Shown here: positions 25,167 through 34,215 of the stretch, piece by piece | How positions within the stretch are numbered: position 1 is the stretch's first letter | Layout of the letters: each line of letters begins with the position of its first letter | Origin: Verrucomicrobiota bacterium | Lineage (GTDB): Bacteria; Verrucomicrobiota; Kiritimatiellia; RFP12; UBA1067 | NCBI GenBank assembly: GCA_023269675.1 | Contig: JAHFSX010000026.1 | Span: 28,920-92,919, forward strand | Reading direction: 5' to 3' | Length of the DNA: 64,000 nucleotides | Program-made: the position numbers and the translations under genes | Notes under the pieces: model-generated | Databases searched by the model: none | What the model saw: only the letters and a program-made list of their open reading frames with translations | Told to the model about the DNA's origin: nothing

Positions 25167-26528
25167 ATGCAACGGATGAACAAGAAGGTGGTGATGTGCG
25201 CGGTGATCGCGGCGCTGGGCGGATTTCTGTTCGGGTTCGACACGGTGGTGATCTCGGGCGCGGAGAAGACGATCCAGGCGCTCTGGGGGTTGAGCCCGGC
25301 GATCCATGGTTTGGCGATGGGCGCCGCGCTGTGGGGGACGGTTTTGGGATCGCTTGTGGGAAGCTGGCCCACGGACCGGTTCGGCCGGAGGAGGACGCTG
25401 CTCTGCATCGGCGCGCTGTTCCTGGTCGGGTCGCTGTGGTCCGCGTTCGCCAATGAGGTCTATTCGTTCATGGCGGCGCGTTTCCTCGGCGGCATCGCCA
25501 TCGGCATCTCCACCGTGGCCGCTCCGCTTTACATCGCGGAGATTTCGCCGCCGGCGATCCGCGGACGGCTCGCGGGCATGTTCCAGTTCAACATCGTCTT
25601 CGGCATCCTCGTGGCCTTCCTGTCGAACTACCTGCTCGCCCGCCTCGGCGACAACTCGTGGCGCTGGATGCTCGGCGTCATGGCGGTGCCTTCCATCATC
25701 TACACGCTCGCCTGCCTCGGCATTCCCGAGAGCCCGCGCTGGCTGATCGGACGGAAGGGCGACCGTGCCGCCGCCATGCGTGTGCTCAGCCTCATTCAGC
25801 CGTCCGCCTCCGCGGCGGAGGTCGCGGCGAAGGCGGATGAGATCGCCGCGGTCTCCCAGGACAAGGCGAGCGCCGGAGGCTTCTGGAGCATGCGTTTGAA
25901 AGTGCCGATCATGCTGGCCACGCTGATCGCCTTCTTCAACCAGCTCTCGGGCATCAACGCGATCCTCTACTTCGCCCCGCGCATCTTCGAGCTCACCGGG
26001 CTCGGCGCCAAGGCCGCGCTGCTGCAATCGGTCGGCATCGGGGTGACCAACCTCATCTTCACCTTTGTCGGCCTCTGGCTGATCGACCGGCTCGGGCGCA
26101 AGCAGTTGCTGACGATCGGCTCGTTCGGCTACATCGCGTCGCTCGGACTCTGCGCGTGGGCGTTTTTCACGGGACATTTCAAAATCGTCCCGGCCTGCAT
26201 CTTCGCCTTCATCGCCGCGCACGCGGTGGGGCAGGGCGCGGTGATCTGGGTCTTTATCTCGGAAATCTTCCCGAACCGGCACCGGGCGGAAGGCCAGTCG
26301 CTGGGCAGCTTCACGCATTGGGTGTTCGCGGCGCTGCTGACCTCGTTCTTCCCGTCGATCGTGGCGCTGTTCGTTCCCGCCAAAGACGCGCCTCCGGGAC
26401 CCGCCGGCTACATTTTCGGCTTCTTCTGCTTCATGATGGCGCTGCAGCTGGTGTGGGTGCGGCTGTGGGTGCCCGAGACCAAGGGCGTGCCGCTGGAGCA
26501 GATGCAGAAAAAGCTGGGGATCGTGTGA
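25167..26528 (+). CDS. MFS sugar porter (SP family)
   Basis: The 453-residue protein has twelve hydrophobic segments and the SP-family marks: GGFLFGFDTVVISG in helix 1, DRFGRRR after helix 2, PESPRWL before the central loop, QLSGINAILYFAP in helix 7 and PETKG near the end. Such carriers import hexoses or pentoses with protons. It directly follows the fructokinase, so fructose is the likely cargo. ATG codons at 25167 and 25176 are both usable; the purine-rich GAGAAGAAAGGG lies before them. The end faces the oppositely oriented symporter gene across a palindrome. Confidence 0.9.
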   Translation: MQRMNKKVVMCAVIAALGGFLFGFDTVVISGAEKTIQALWGLSPAIHGLAMGAALWGTVLGSLVGSWPTDRFGRRRTLLCIGALFLVGSLWSAFANEVYSFMAARFLGGIAIGISTVAAPLYIAEISPPAIRGRLAGMFQFNIVFGILVAFLSNYLLARLGDNSWRWMLGVMAVPSIIYTLACLGIPESPRWLIGRKGDRAAAMRVLSLIQPSASAAEVAAKADEIAAVSQDKASAGGFWSMRLKVPIMLATLIAFFNQLSGINAILYFAPRIFELTGLGAKAALLQSVGIGVTNLIFTFVGLWLIDRLGRKQLLTIGSFGYIASLGLCAWAFFTGHFKIVPACIFAFIAAHAVGQGAVIWVFISEIFPNRHRAEGQSLGSFTHWVFAALLTSFFPSIVALFVPAKDAPPGPAGYIFGFFCFMMALQLVWVRLWVPETKGVPLEQMQKKLGIV

Positions 26529-26549
26529 AAAGAGGCCGGTGGCGGTTTG

Positions 26550-26602
26550 GGCTGTAGGCTGTCAGGCGAACCCGCGACAGCCTACAGCCTACAGTCTACA
26601 GC
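26550..26602. terminator. GGCTGTAGGCTGTC palindrome between convergent transporter genes
   Basis: GGCTGTAGGCTGTC pairs exactly with GACAGCCTACAGCC across a 12-base loop, and further ACAGTCTACAGCC units follow. It separates convergent genes and could stop transcription from both sides, although no long T-run follows. Single arms of the same family occur near 44.5, 48.1 and 57.6 kb, so it is also a dispersed repeat. Confidence 0.7.
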
Positions 26603-28285
26603 CCTCTGCTTCAGCCGCCGGGCGGCCATCCAGAAGCCTGTCGCGACCAGGAGCATCGTCAGGCCGACGCACACGCTGAGGTGGCCCTTCTCAAGGCCGG
26701 CCGTGGCGAGCACCGCGACGATCAGGATGAGGCCGATCGCGGCCACGCCCGCGGCGATCACCGGCAGGAACGAAATGTCGGATTGCGCTTTCACCGCCGA
26801 GGCCTGGACCGGCGCGTCACGGAAGCGATCGAAGAAGGCCAGCACCTGCGCGCGGCGCGTGCCGGTGTCGGGGCAGATCAGCGAGCCGAGCAGCATCGCC
26901 AGCAGCGCCATGCCGCTGGTGAAGAAGGTGAGGAACTCCGCCTTGCGCAGGTAGGGGAACTTGACGCCGAGGACGAAGGCGGCCAGGCCGCAGAGGATGC
27001 CGCCGAACAGGCCGGCCTGCCCCCCGCGCGAGGAGACGCGCGGCGTGAGCATCCCGATCAGCATGGGGATCGCCACGGGCGGCAGGAAGAGGCCGAAGAC
27101 CTTGGCCATGGTGTTGAAGAGGTCGCCCGAGCCCTGGAGCGTGCGCATGACGAGGGTGATGCCGAGCACGATCAGCCCGACGATCACCGTGTTGATGCGG
27201 CCCACGACCAGGAGATGCCTCTCCGAAAGGTCGCGGCCGATGAAGCGCTTGTACAGGTCGTTCGTGAGCACCGACGAGGCGGCGTTGTAGTCACCCGCGA
27301 GCGTGGACATGGTGGCGGAGAACATGGCGGCGATGACCATGCCGAGCATGCCGACCGGCAGGACGGTCTTGCAGATCAGCGGGTAGACGTCTTTGGTGTT
27401 CTCGATGCCGGGCAGAAACACGATCGCGGCGAAGGCGGGCAGGTAGAAGAGCGGCGTGCCGACCAGGTAGAGGCCCGACACGAGGAAGCCGACCTTGCGC
27501 GCGCTGCGGTCGTTTTCGGAGGAGTAGTAGCGCTGGACCAGCGCCCACGAGGTCGAGTAGTTCAGGAAGAGCAGGGTGAAATAGCAGAGCAGGTACGCGA
27601 CGGGATATCCCGCCTCAGGGCGTGTCAGGTGGAAGAAGTCGGGCGGCAGTCGGTCGAGCACGTTCGAGAGGCCGCCCGCGCGGTTGAAGGCCAGAAAGGG
27701 CAGCACGATCACGGCGGCGACGAGGACGACGAACTGGACAAAGTCGGCGACCAAGGCGGCCCAGAGGCCGCCCATGAAGGTATAGCCCAGGATGATCACC
27801 GCGCAGGCGATGACGCCCGTGCTGAAGGGGAAACCGAGCCCGGCGGAGACCACGGTGCCGATGGCGAAGAGCTTGAGCGAGTCGTCCAGCAGGCGGGTGG
27901 GCAACCCGAGCCACATGAGCCCCTGGCGCATGCCCACGCCGTAGCGGGCCTCGATGAACTCCAGCGGGCTGGTCTCGGCCACGCGGCGCCAGCGCCGCGC
28001 GAAGAAGAGACCGCTCAAGGCGGCGGCGGGCACGGCCAGCCAGCTCAGGACGACGGAGACGAACCCGTACTTGTAGACCATCTCGGAGTGCATCACGAAG
28101 GCCAGCGCGCTGAAGCTGACCATGTAGAAGGAGACGCCGCCGAGCCACCAGGGCACCTGCTTGCCGCCGCCGAAGAACTGCGACATGTTGCGCATGCGGC
28201 CGCTGTAATAGAAGCCGATGCCCAGCATGACGGCGAAAAAGCCCGCGATGATCGCATAGTCCGCGACAGCCAACGTGTTCGTCAT
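26582..28285 (-). CDS. Sodium/solute symporter (SSS family)
   Basis: The 567-residue product has about 13-14 hydrophobic segments, including a YAIIAGFFAVMLGIGFYYSG first helix and a SQFFGGGKQVPWWLGGVSF second segment, which are typical SSS openings. FSATMSTLAGDYNAASSVLTNDLY is the conserved Na+-site region of helix 8. It should move a sugar or similar solute with sodium. I chose the ATG at 28285 rather than a start 14 codons upstream because the helix pattern begins there. The last residues (VDCRL) are encoded within the CTACAG repeat arm. It is convergent with the sugar porter and divergent from the phosphoesterase gene. Confidence 0.9.
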   Translation of the reverse strand: MTNTLAVADYAIIAGFFAVMLGIGFYYSGRMRNMSQFFGGGKQVPWWLGGVSFYMVSFSALAFVMHSEMVYKYGFVSVVLSWLAVPAAALSGLFFARRWRRVAETSPLEFIEARYGVGMRQGLMWLGLPTRLLDDSLKLFAIGTVVSAGLGFPFSTGVIACAVIILGYTFMGGLWAALVADFVQFVVLVAAVIVLPFLAFNRAGGLSNVLDRLPPDFFHLTRPEAGYPVAYLLCYFTLLFLNYSTSWALVQRYYSSENDRSARKVGFLVSGLYLVGTPLFYLPAFAAIVFLPGIENTKDVYPLICKTVLPVGMLGMVIAAMFSATMSTLAGDYNAASSVLTNDLYKRFIGRDLSERHLLVVGRINTVIVGLIVLGITLVMRTLQGSGDLFNTMAKVFGLFLPPVAIPMLIGMLTPRVSSRGGQAGLFGGILCGLAAFVLGVKFPYLRKAEFLTFFTSGMALLAMLLGSLICPDTGTRRAQVLAFFDRFRDAPVQASAVKAQSDISFLPVIAAGVAAIGLILIVAVLATAGLEKGHLSVCVGLTMLLVATGFWMAARRLKQRAVDCRL

Positions 28286-28587
28286 AAGCTCAGAACCTTT
28301 CCCAGGGGCAGGGGACCTCATCCCCAAACTGAACGGGTATTAAGCCACAACAGGGCACAAAAGGGAATCAGAAAGAGAAGGGTATGAGGGGCTCGCGACG
28401 TTCAAGGTGAACGAACGTCGAACATTCAACGCTGAACGCCGAACATCGAACGGGTGGGAAGGGGATGAGCCGGCACCCGGGGGCCGGCGGCTCGCCAGAG
28501 GCTCGCCCCCCCATGGGGAAATGCGAAAACAGGTGTACGGTGCGTGGGCGGTTTGCTTTAATACCCTCAATAGAAAGGGGGGCCGCG
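28286..28587. other. 302-bp divergent intergenic region with a GAACGTCGAAC repeat
   Basis: The gap separates the symporter start from the phosphoesterase start. At 28399-28451 it holds a CGTTCAAGGTGAACG palindrome followed by direct GAACRTYGAAC and CAACGCTGAACGCC units, a further dispersed-repeat type. A very GC-rich hairpin around GCCGGC...GCCGGC lies near 28470-28490. No confident promoter could be picked. Confidence 0.6.
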
Positions 28588-29835
28588 ATGAAAACAGGGG
28601 GGATTGGATGTTGGCTGGCGGCGCTTTGCGCGGGGGCTGTTTGGGCGCAGCCGCCACAGCTGAGCGAGGCTGAGAGCCAGGCGCAGGCCGAGATTCAGGC
28701 CCAGCGCACGGACGGCTTGATCGCGGTGCAGCCGTGGGCGCAGCTGCTGGGCGCGGGCAGGCTGGGCGTGGGCTGGCTGACGGCGCAGGCGGCGGACGGC
28801 GTGGTGGAGTGGACACAGGCCGGGGCTGATGACGCGAGTACTGTCTGGCGGCAGGCGTGGTATTCCGAGGACGGGCTGAAGCAGGCGAACGGCACATCCC
28901 AGCGCGCGGTGATCGACGGGTACGATCCGGCCCGGCCGATCCGCTTCCGCGCCCGGTCGCGGCCGATCACGACCTTCAAACCGTACAAGGTCACGTTCGG
29001 CGAACCGGTGACTTCGCCTGAGCGCCGTTTGCCCGCCTTGGCGCGTCCCGGCGGCAAGGTCTCTTTCATCGTCTTCAACGACGTTCACAACCGCTACCAG
29101 AACTATCCGCTGCTCACGGCGCAGGCCGGCCACGCGCCCGATTTCGCGGTCTTCAACGGCGACGTGCTGCAGGACCCGCAGAGCGAGAAAGAGGTGACCG
29201 ACCACCTGCTGCTGCCGATGGCGTGGTTCACGTCGCGGTCGATCCCCTGCTTCTTCCTGCGCGGCAACCATGAGACGCGCGGCGCGTTCGCGCGCCCTCT
29301 GAAGTCGTACCTCACGCTGCCCGAGAACCGCTACTACACGGCCATGACATTCGGTGCGGCGCGCGTGCTCTTTCTCGACAGCGGCGAGGACAAGCCCGAC
29401 GCGAGCGGCGAGTACAGCGGCCTGGTTGATTTTGAGCCTTACATTGAAGAGGAGCTGGCGTGGCTGAAACGCGAAATCGCGGGCGAGGCGTTCAGGCAGG
29501 CGGCGTGGCGCATCGTGGTCGTGCACATCCCGCCGGACTGGCGCAAGGAGGAGGGGAAGCTGTGGAACGGCGAACGCAGGATGCGCGAGCGCTTCGCGCC
29601 GCTGTTCGATGCGGGGCGGGTCGCGGCGGTGATCAGCGGTCATAACCATCACTCGGATTTGATCGGGCCGTGTCCGGACACGGGCCGCGGTTTCCAGTGG
29701 CCGGTCTTCATCGGCGGCGCGCCCGCGCTCACCAACGCGACCGTCATCCGCGTGGAAGCCGACGCCCGGACGCTGAAGATCATGCGCGTCCACTCCGACG
29801 GCGCCGTCGGCGCGGAACAGAGCTGGCATAAATGA
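28588..29835 (+). CDS. Secreted calcineurin-like metallophosphoesterase with N-terminal beta domain
   Basis: The 415-residue product has a signal peptide (CWLAALCAGAVWA), a beta-sandwich-like part (residues about 40-135) and a metallophosphatase domain. The dimetal site motifs appear in order: VFNDVHN, FNGDVL, GNHE, VVVHIPP and SGHNHH. It should cleave phosphoester bonds outside the cytoplasm. AAGGGGGG precedes the ATG at 28588. A second, shorter protein of the same superfamily is encoded at 55720-56601. Purple-acid-phosphatase-like layout is possible, but the substrate is open. Confidence 0.88.
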   Translation: MKTGGIGCWLAALCAGAVWAQPPQLSEAESQAQAEIQAQRTDGLIAVQPWAQLLGAGRLGVGWLTAQAADGVVEWTQAGADDASTVWRQAWYSEDGLKQANGTSQRAVIDGYDPARPIRFRARSRPITTFKPYKVTFGEPVTSPERRLPALARPGGKVSFIVFNDVHNRYQNYPLLTAQAGHAPDFAVFNGDVLQDPQSEKEVTDHLLLPMAWFTSRSIPCFFLRGNHETRGAFARPLKSYLTLPENRYYTAMTFGAARVLFLDSGEDKPDASGEYSGLVDFEPYIEEELAWLKREIAGEAFRQAAWRIVVVHIPPDWRKEEGKLWNGERRMRERFAPLFDAGRVAAVISGHNHHSDLIGPCPDTGRGFQWPVFIGGAPALTNATVIRVEADARTLKIMRVHSDGAVGAEQSWHK

Positions 29836-29911
29836 GTCGGCCGGCGCTCGGCGTTGACGGGAAAGAGCGCAGCGGGCCTTTTTCGCGGTTCATCCGTAAC
29901 CACCTGGGCCC

Positions 29912-29925
29912 GTTTGCGCGCAAAC
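29912..29925. promoter_or_regulatory. 14-bp perfect palindrome GTTTGCGCGCAAAC
   Basis: A perfect palindrome lies about 25 bp before the longer TTGCGC operator-like element at 29951. Both share the TTGCGC core, so it may be a second binding site for the same regulator. Confidence 0.4.
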
Positions 29926-29950
29926 ACCGCCTGGCGGACCTCAGGCGGGA

Positions 29951-29981
29951 TTGCGCAAAAGCGATAATATTTAGTGCGTAA
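29951..29981. promoter_or_regulatory. Operator-like inverted repeat, TTRCGYAMAA half-sites, copy 1
   Basis: TTGCGCAAAAGCGATA is followed by an inverted TGCGTAA half. The whole 31-bp element closely matches, on the opposite strand, the one at 49599-49628. It lies 74 bp before the start of the GH5-like gene at 30055, in an AT-rich patch that includes GATAAT. A LacI-, GntR- or similar-type regulator is possible. Confidence 0.55.
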
Positions 29982-30054
29982 AACTCACTAGCCGAGCTTG
30001 CCGGAAACGTTTAAGGTAAAGACAACGATTGATAAAGCACAAGGGGACAAGGAA

Positions 30055-32706
30055 ATGTCAGCGATGATAACCGGCCATGGGCGTGCCGCGGGCGCGTCTT
30101 TATTGAGTTTTGCATTGGCCATGGCCGCCTGGACGCTGTCGGCGGCTGAGGACGTCCCTCCGCTCTTTCCCTTTCTGATCTCGTACGACGGGCCGGACAA
30201 CGCCTCCAGCGTGGCGCACCTGCTCGACGCGCCGGCGGGAAAGCACGGGTTCATCCGCGCGGAGAACGGGCGGTTCACCGATAACAAAGGTCCGGTGCGC
30301 CTGAATGCGACCAACCTGACCGGCCCCGCCAACTTTCCGACTCACGAACAGGCCGACAAGCTGGCCGCGCGGCTGGCCCGCTTCGGCATCAACTGTGTGC
30401 GTCTGCACTACTTCGACGAGGCGTACGGAAACTTCATGACCGAGAAGGTGGCCGGCATCATCGCGGACGATCCCGCCACGCAGCGCAACCTCGCTCCGGG
30501 CCAGGTGGAGCGGCAGGACTACCTGATCGCGGCGCTCAAGAAGCGCGGCATCTACGTGGATATGAACCTGCACGTCGCGCGCTGGTGGGACGAGCGCGAC
30601 GGGTTCAACGGCAAGGATAAGCGCCCCGGCTTCGACAAGGGCCTCGACAATTTCGAGCCGCGCATGATCGAGCTGCAGAAGGAATACGCGAAGAAGCTGC
30701 TGACGCGCATTAACCCCTACACCGGCTTGGCCTACACGGATGACCCGTGCGTCGCGGTGGTCGAGATCAACAACGAGAACGCGCTGTTCAACCAGTACCA
30801 CGCCGGCGCGATCGACCGGCTGCCCGATCCTTACGCCGCCGAGTTCCGCCGTCAGTGGAACGTCTGGCTCGGCAAGAAGTACCCGTCCACGGACGTCCTG
30901 CTTCAGGCGTGGAAGTGGACCGCCACGCCGCTGGGCCACGAGCAGATCGCGGAGGGAGCGTTCGGCGAGCCGGTGGCCGTGGACGGCAAGCGATGGATTC
31001 TCGCCTGCGGTTCGGCGACGGCGACCGCCGCGGCGGCGGGCGGCGTGTTCAAAGTCGAGGTCACCCGCGAGGGCGACGAGTATTTTCCCAAACTGTTCCG
31101 CGCGGTGTCGGTCAAGCAAGGCCAGCCCTACACGCTCGCGTTCAGGATCCGCCGCACGCAGGGCACGGGAGACGCGAAACTCGGGCTGGCGATTGCGGAT
31201 GCGAAGGCGGGCTGGCGCTCGTTAGGAGTGTTGCAGCAGATCAGTGTCGGCTCCGCCTGGAAAAAGGTCACCTGCGCGTTCATCGCCTCTGACGACTCGG
31301 ACCAGGCGCAGTTCCAGCTGACGCGCTTCAAGGCGGGCGCGTATGAGATCGACGACCTCTCGTTCCAAAGCGGCGCGGCGAGCGAGTTCGATGTGAAGGC
31401 GCGGATCGAGGACGGATCGGTTCCGACGGTCAAGACCAGCGGGTTCGTGCCGCCTCAGGCCCGGCGCGACTTCTATCAGTTCATGGTCGATACGGAACGG
31501 GCCTACTGGACGGGCATGGCCAACTATCTCAAGGCCGAGCTGAAGGTGAGGTCGGTCATCTCGGGCACGCAGCTCGGCTACAGCCCGCCGCACGTGCAGG
31601 CGGAACTGGATTATATTGACAACCACTCGTATTGGTGTCATCCGAGCCCGGTCAGCAAGGAGTGGCGCATCCGCAACGAGCCGATGGTGAACTCGATGGC
31701 CTGCATCCGGGGGCTGGCCGCCGAGCGCGTGCTCGGCAAGCCTTACACGGTCAGCGAATACAACCACCCCTTCCCGAACCAGTATGGCGCCGAGGGTCAG
31801 CCGATGCTGCGCGCGTACGGCGCGCTGCAGGGCTGGGACGGCGTGTTCGCGTACACCTACAACCACAGCCCCGATTTCGAGCCCGAGCGCAACACCTACT
31901 TCTTCAGCATCCTCGCGCGGACCGACGTGCTCGCGCACATGCCGGCCTGCGCGGCGATGTACTTGCGCGGCGACGTGCGTGAGGCGAAACAGACGGTCGT
32001 GGGCGCGGCGGACTACCCGTCGTATTTCGAGCGGCTGGTGACCTCGAAGTCGGTCGTCGCGGCCATCTCCGCGGCGGGCTTTGACCCGCGGCAGACGCTG
32101 ATCCATAAAACGGCGGTCGACTTGTCGGGCAAGTCCGGCACGGATCCGAAGACGGTTGAGAAGCTTGCCGACGGTCAGCGCGTGTTTGTCAGCGATACCG
32201 GCGAGTTGACCTGGAACACGGAACAGCCCGGTGCCGGCTATTGGACGGTCAACACGCCGAACACCAAACTGTTCACCGGCTTCCCGAACGGGCGGACGGT
32301 CGCGATGGGAGGCGTGGGCCTCTCGGTCGGCCAGACGCGGCTCGATTGGGCCACGGTGTCGCTCGTTTCGCGTCGAGCCTCCGGGTTCGGCGAGGCGGGG
32401 CGCCCCGCCAACATTCTGCTGGCGGCCACCGGGCTTTCTGAAAATCCAGGCACGGTCATCGAAAAGGTGTCCGACAAAGGCATCACCTACCGTGACCGCC
32501 TGGCGTGGGGTGCCGGCACCGTGCGGGTCGAAGGGGTGCCGGCCACGGTCACGCTGCCCTCCGATCCCTCGAAGACCACCTGTTATGCGCTGGATCCGGG
32601 CGGGAACCGCAAGCAAAAGGTGCCGGTCGAGAAAACGGAGCGCGGCTCGAAGATCGTGATCGGCCCCGCGTACGCGACGGTGTGGTACGAGATCGACGTG
32701 CAGTAG
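30055..32706 (+). CDS. Secreted GH5-like (cellulase-fold) glycoside hydrolase, second copy
   Basis: The 883-residue protein shares its layout with the one at 10199-12859: signal peptide, TIM barrel, inserted carbohydrate-binding-like beta-sandwich (about residues 300-445) and C-terminal beta domain. The probable acid/base is Glu241 in INNEN and the probable nucleophile Glu568 in VSEYNHP. Sequence identity with the other copy is patchy, so they are old paralogues rather than a recent duplication. AAGGGGACAAGGA precedes the ATG. An operator-like palindrome upstream suggests substrate control. It is followed by GH13 and GH10 genes on the same strand. Confidence 0.75.
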   Translation: MSAMITGHGRAAGASLLSFALAMAAWTLSAAEDVPPLFPFLISYDGPDNASSVAHLLDAPAGKHGFIRAENGRFTDNKGPVRLNATNLTGPANFPTHEQADKLAARLARFGINCVRLHYFDEAYGNFMTEKVAGIIADDPATQRNLAPGQVERQDYLIAALKKRGIYVDMNLHVARWWDERDGFNGKDKRPGFDKGLDNFEPRMIELQKEYAKKLLTRINPYTGLAYTDDPCVAVVEINNENALFNQYHAGAIDRLPDPYAAEFRRQWNVWLGKKYPSTDVLLQAWKWTATPLGHEQIAEGAFGEPVAVDGKRWILACGSATATAAAAGGVFKVEVTREGDEYFPKLFRAVSVKQGQPYTLAFRIRRTQGTGDAKLGLAIADAKAGWRSLGVLQQISVGSAWKKVTCAFIASDDSDQAQFQLTRFKAGAYEIDDLSFQSGAASEFDVKARIEDGSVPTVKTSGFVPPQARRDFYQFMVDTERAYWTGMANYLKAELKVRSVISGTQLGYSPPHVQAELDYIDNHSYWCHPSPVSKEWRIRNEPMVNSMACIRGLAAERVLGKPYTVSEYNHPFPNQYGAEGQPMLRAYGALQGWDGVFAYTYNHSPDFEPERNTYFFSILARTDVLAHMPACAAMYLRGDVREAKQTVVGAADYPSYFERLVTSKSVVAAISAAGFDPRQTLIHKTAVDLSGKSGTDPKTVEKLADGQRVFVSDTGELTWNTEQPGAGYWTVNTPNTKLFTGFPNGRTVAMGGVGLSVGQTRLDWATVSLVSRRASGFGEAGRPANILLAATGLSENPGTVIEKVSDKGITYRDRLAWGAGTVRVEGVPATVTLPSDPSKTTCYALDPGGNRKQKVPVEKTERGSKIVIGPAYATVWYEIDVQ

Positions 32707-32779
32707 CAGCCGGAAACGTGATACCGCAGACTGGGGAAGAGCCCCGCTAATCGCGCGCATGACGCGAAGGGAGAGTGAC

Positions 32780-34156
32780 ATGAGGATGTTCGGGAGGATC
32801 GGATGGATGGCTTTGGCGGCCGTGTGGGCCGGCGCGGCGGACACGCCGCTGAACCAGCGGCCGGCGCGGACGTCGCCGGAGTGGATCACGGGCGGCGTAA
32901 TGTACCAGATTCAGCCGCGGGCATTTACGCCGGAGGGCACGCTGCAAGCCGCGCAGGCGCGGCTGCCGAAACTGGCCGAGTTGGGCGTGACGGTTCTGTA
33001 TCTCTGCCCCGTGTTCGTGGCGGACGACGACATGGATCCGGCCTCATGGAGCCCGCGACAGAGGGCCTCCGGCATGAACAACCCGCGCAATCCGTATCGG
33101 ATGAAAGACTTCTATCACGTCGATCCCGAGTACGGGACGGACCAGGACCTGAAGGACTTTGTCGCCGCGGCGCACGGGCTCAAGCTGCGGGTGATGCTGG
33201 ACATGGTCTATCTGCACTGCGGGCCGAAGGCGGTGTTCATCGGGGAGCACCCGGAGTTCGTGCAGCGCGGCAAGGACGGCAAAGTGGTGAACAAGTCATG
33301 GGGCTTCCCCGGGCTCAACTTCGACAGCCCTGCACTGCGCGAGTACCTGTGGGAGAACATGGAGGGGTGGGTGCGCGACTTTGCTGTGGACGGGTTCCGC
33401 TGCGACGTGGCGGACGGCGTGCCGCTGGACTTCTGGGAGACGGGGCGCGAACGGCTCGAGAAGATCCGGCCCGACGTCGGCATGCTGGCCGAGGGGACGC
33501 GGAAAGCGGACCAGCTCAAGGCTTTCGATCTCGACTACGGTTGGGGCCAGGCCTTCAAGGCGTGGGACAATGCGGCCGCCATCCGCAGACTGTGGGAGCA
33601 GATGCGGGCGGAGCGGCCGCGCGGCGGGGCGAAGTTCGTGCGCTTCATCGACAACCACGACTTCGCCAACGACGACTGGACGAACCGTGTCGAGAAGGCG
33701 TGGGGGGCACCGCGCGTGAACGCCGCGTTGGCCGCGCTCTTCACGTTGGACGGCGTGCCCTTCCTCTACAACGGGCAGGAGGTGGCCGACACCGCAAGGC
33801 ACAGTATTTTCGGCCGGTTGACGGTGGACTGGGCGAACGGCGAGACGGCGCCGGGGCGCGCGCGTTTCGCCTTCTGCCAGCGGCTCTGCGCGCTGCGCAA
33901 GACCGAAAAGGCGCTGACGCAAGGTGAGCTGACATGGCTCGACAACGATGCGCCGGAGTCGGTGCTGTCGTTCGTGCGTACGCTCGGCGGCGAGCGGGTC
34001 GTGGCCGTGATCAATCTGGGGGGCCGGCCCGTGAAGGCGAAAGTCGCGGGAGCCGAGGGCGGCGCGAACAAGACTCTGCTGGCGGCACGGGCAACGGGCG
34101 ACGGCCAAGGAGGTTTCGCGCTCGAGGCATACGGGTATTGGGTGGGGAAGCGGTGA
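32780..34156 (+). CDS. Secreted GH13 alpha-amylase family enzyme
   Basis: The 458-residue product has a signal peptide (WMALAAVWAGAA) and the four GH13 regions: MLDMVYLHCG (region I), GFRCDVADG with nucleophile Asp209, MLAEGT with acid/base Glu238, and FIDNHDF with Asp294. The C-terminal beta domain ends at SVLSFVRTLGG. It should act on alpha-glucans outside the cytoplasm. GAAGGGAGAG precedes the ATG at 32780, and a GTG-less upstream extension is not needed. It starts 73 bp after the GH5-like gene and is followed 59 bp later by the GH10 gene, so these may form one transcript. Confidence 0.9.
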   Translation: MRMFGRIGWMALAAVWAGAADTPLNQRPARTSPEWITGGVMYQIQPRAFTPEGTLQAAQARLPKLAELGVTVLYLCPVFVADDDMDPASWSPRQRASGMNNPRNPYRMKDFYHVDPEYGTDQDLKDFVAAAHGLKLRVMLDMVYLHCGPKAVFIGEHPEFVQRGKDGKVVNKSWGFPGLNFDSPALREYLWENMEGWVRDFAVDGFRCDVADGVPLDFWETGRERLEKIRPDVGMLAEGTRKADQLKAFDLDYGWGQAFKAWDNAAAIRRLWEQMRAERPRGGAKFVRFIDNHDFANDDWTNRVEKAWGAPRVNAALAALFTLDGVPFLYNGQEVADTARHSIFGRLTVDWANGETAPGRARFAFCQRLCALRKTEKALTQGELTWLDNDAPESVLSFVRTLGGERVVAVINLGGRPVKAKVAGAEGGANKTLLAARATGDGQGGFALEAYGYWVGKR

Positions 34157-34215
34157 GGGCGGGTTTTCAGAGGGTGGGTCACGAGGAGGCGCGGAAAGCG
34201 CGGAGAGGAGAGGGA

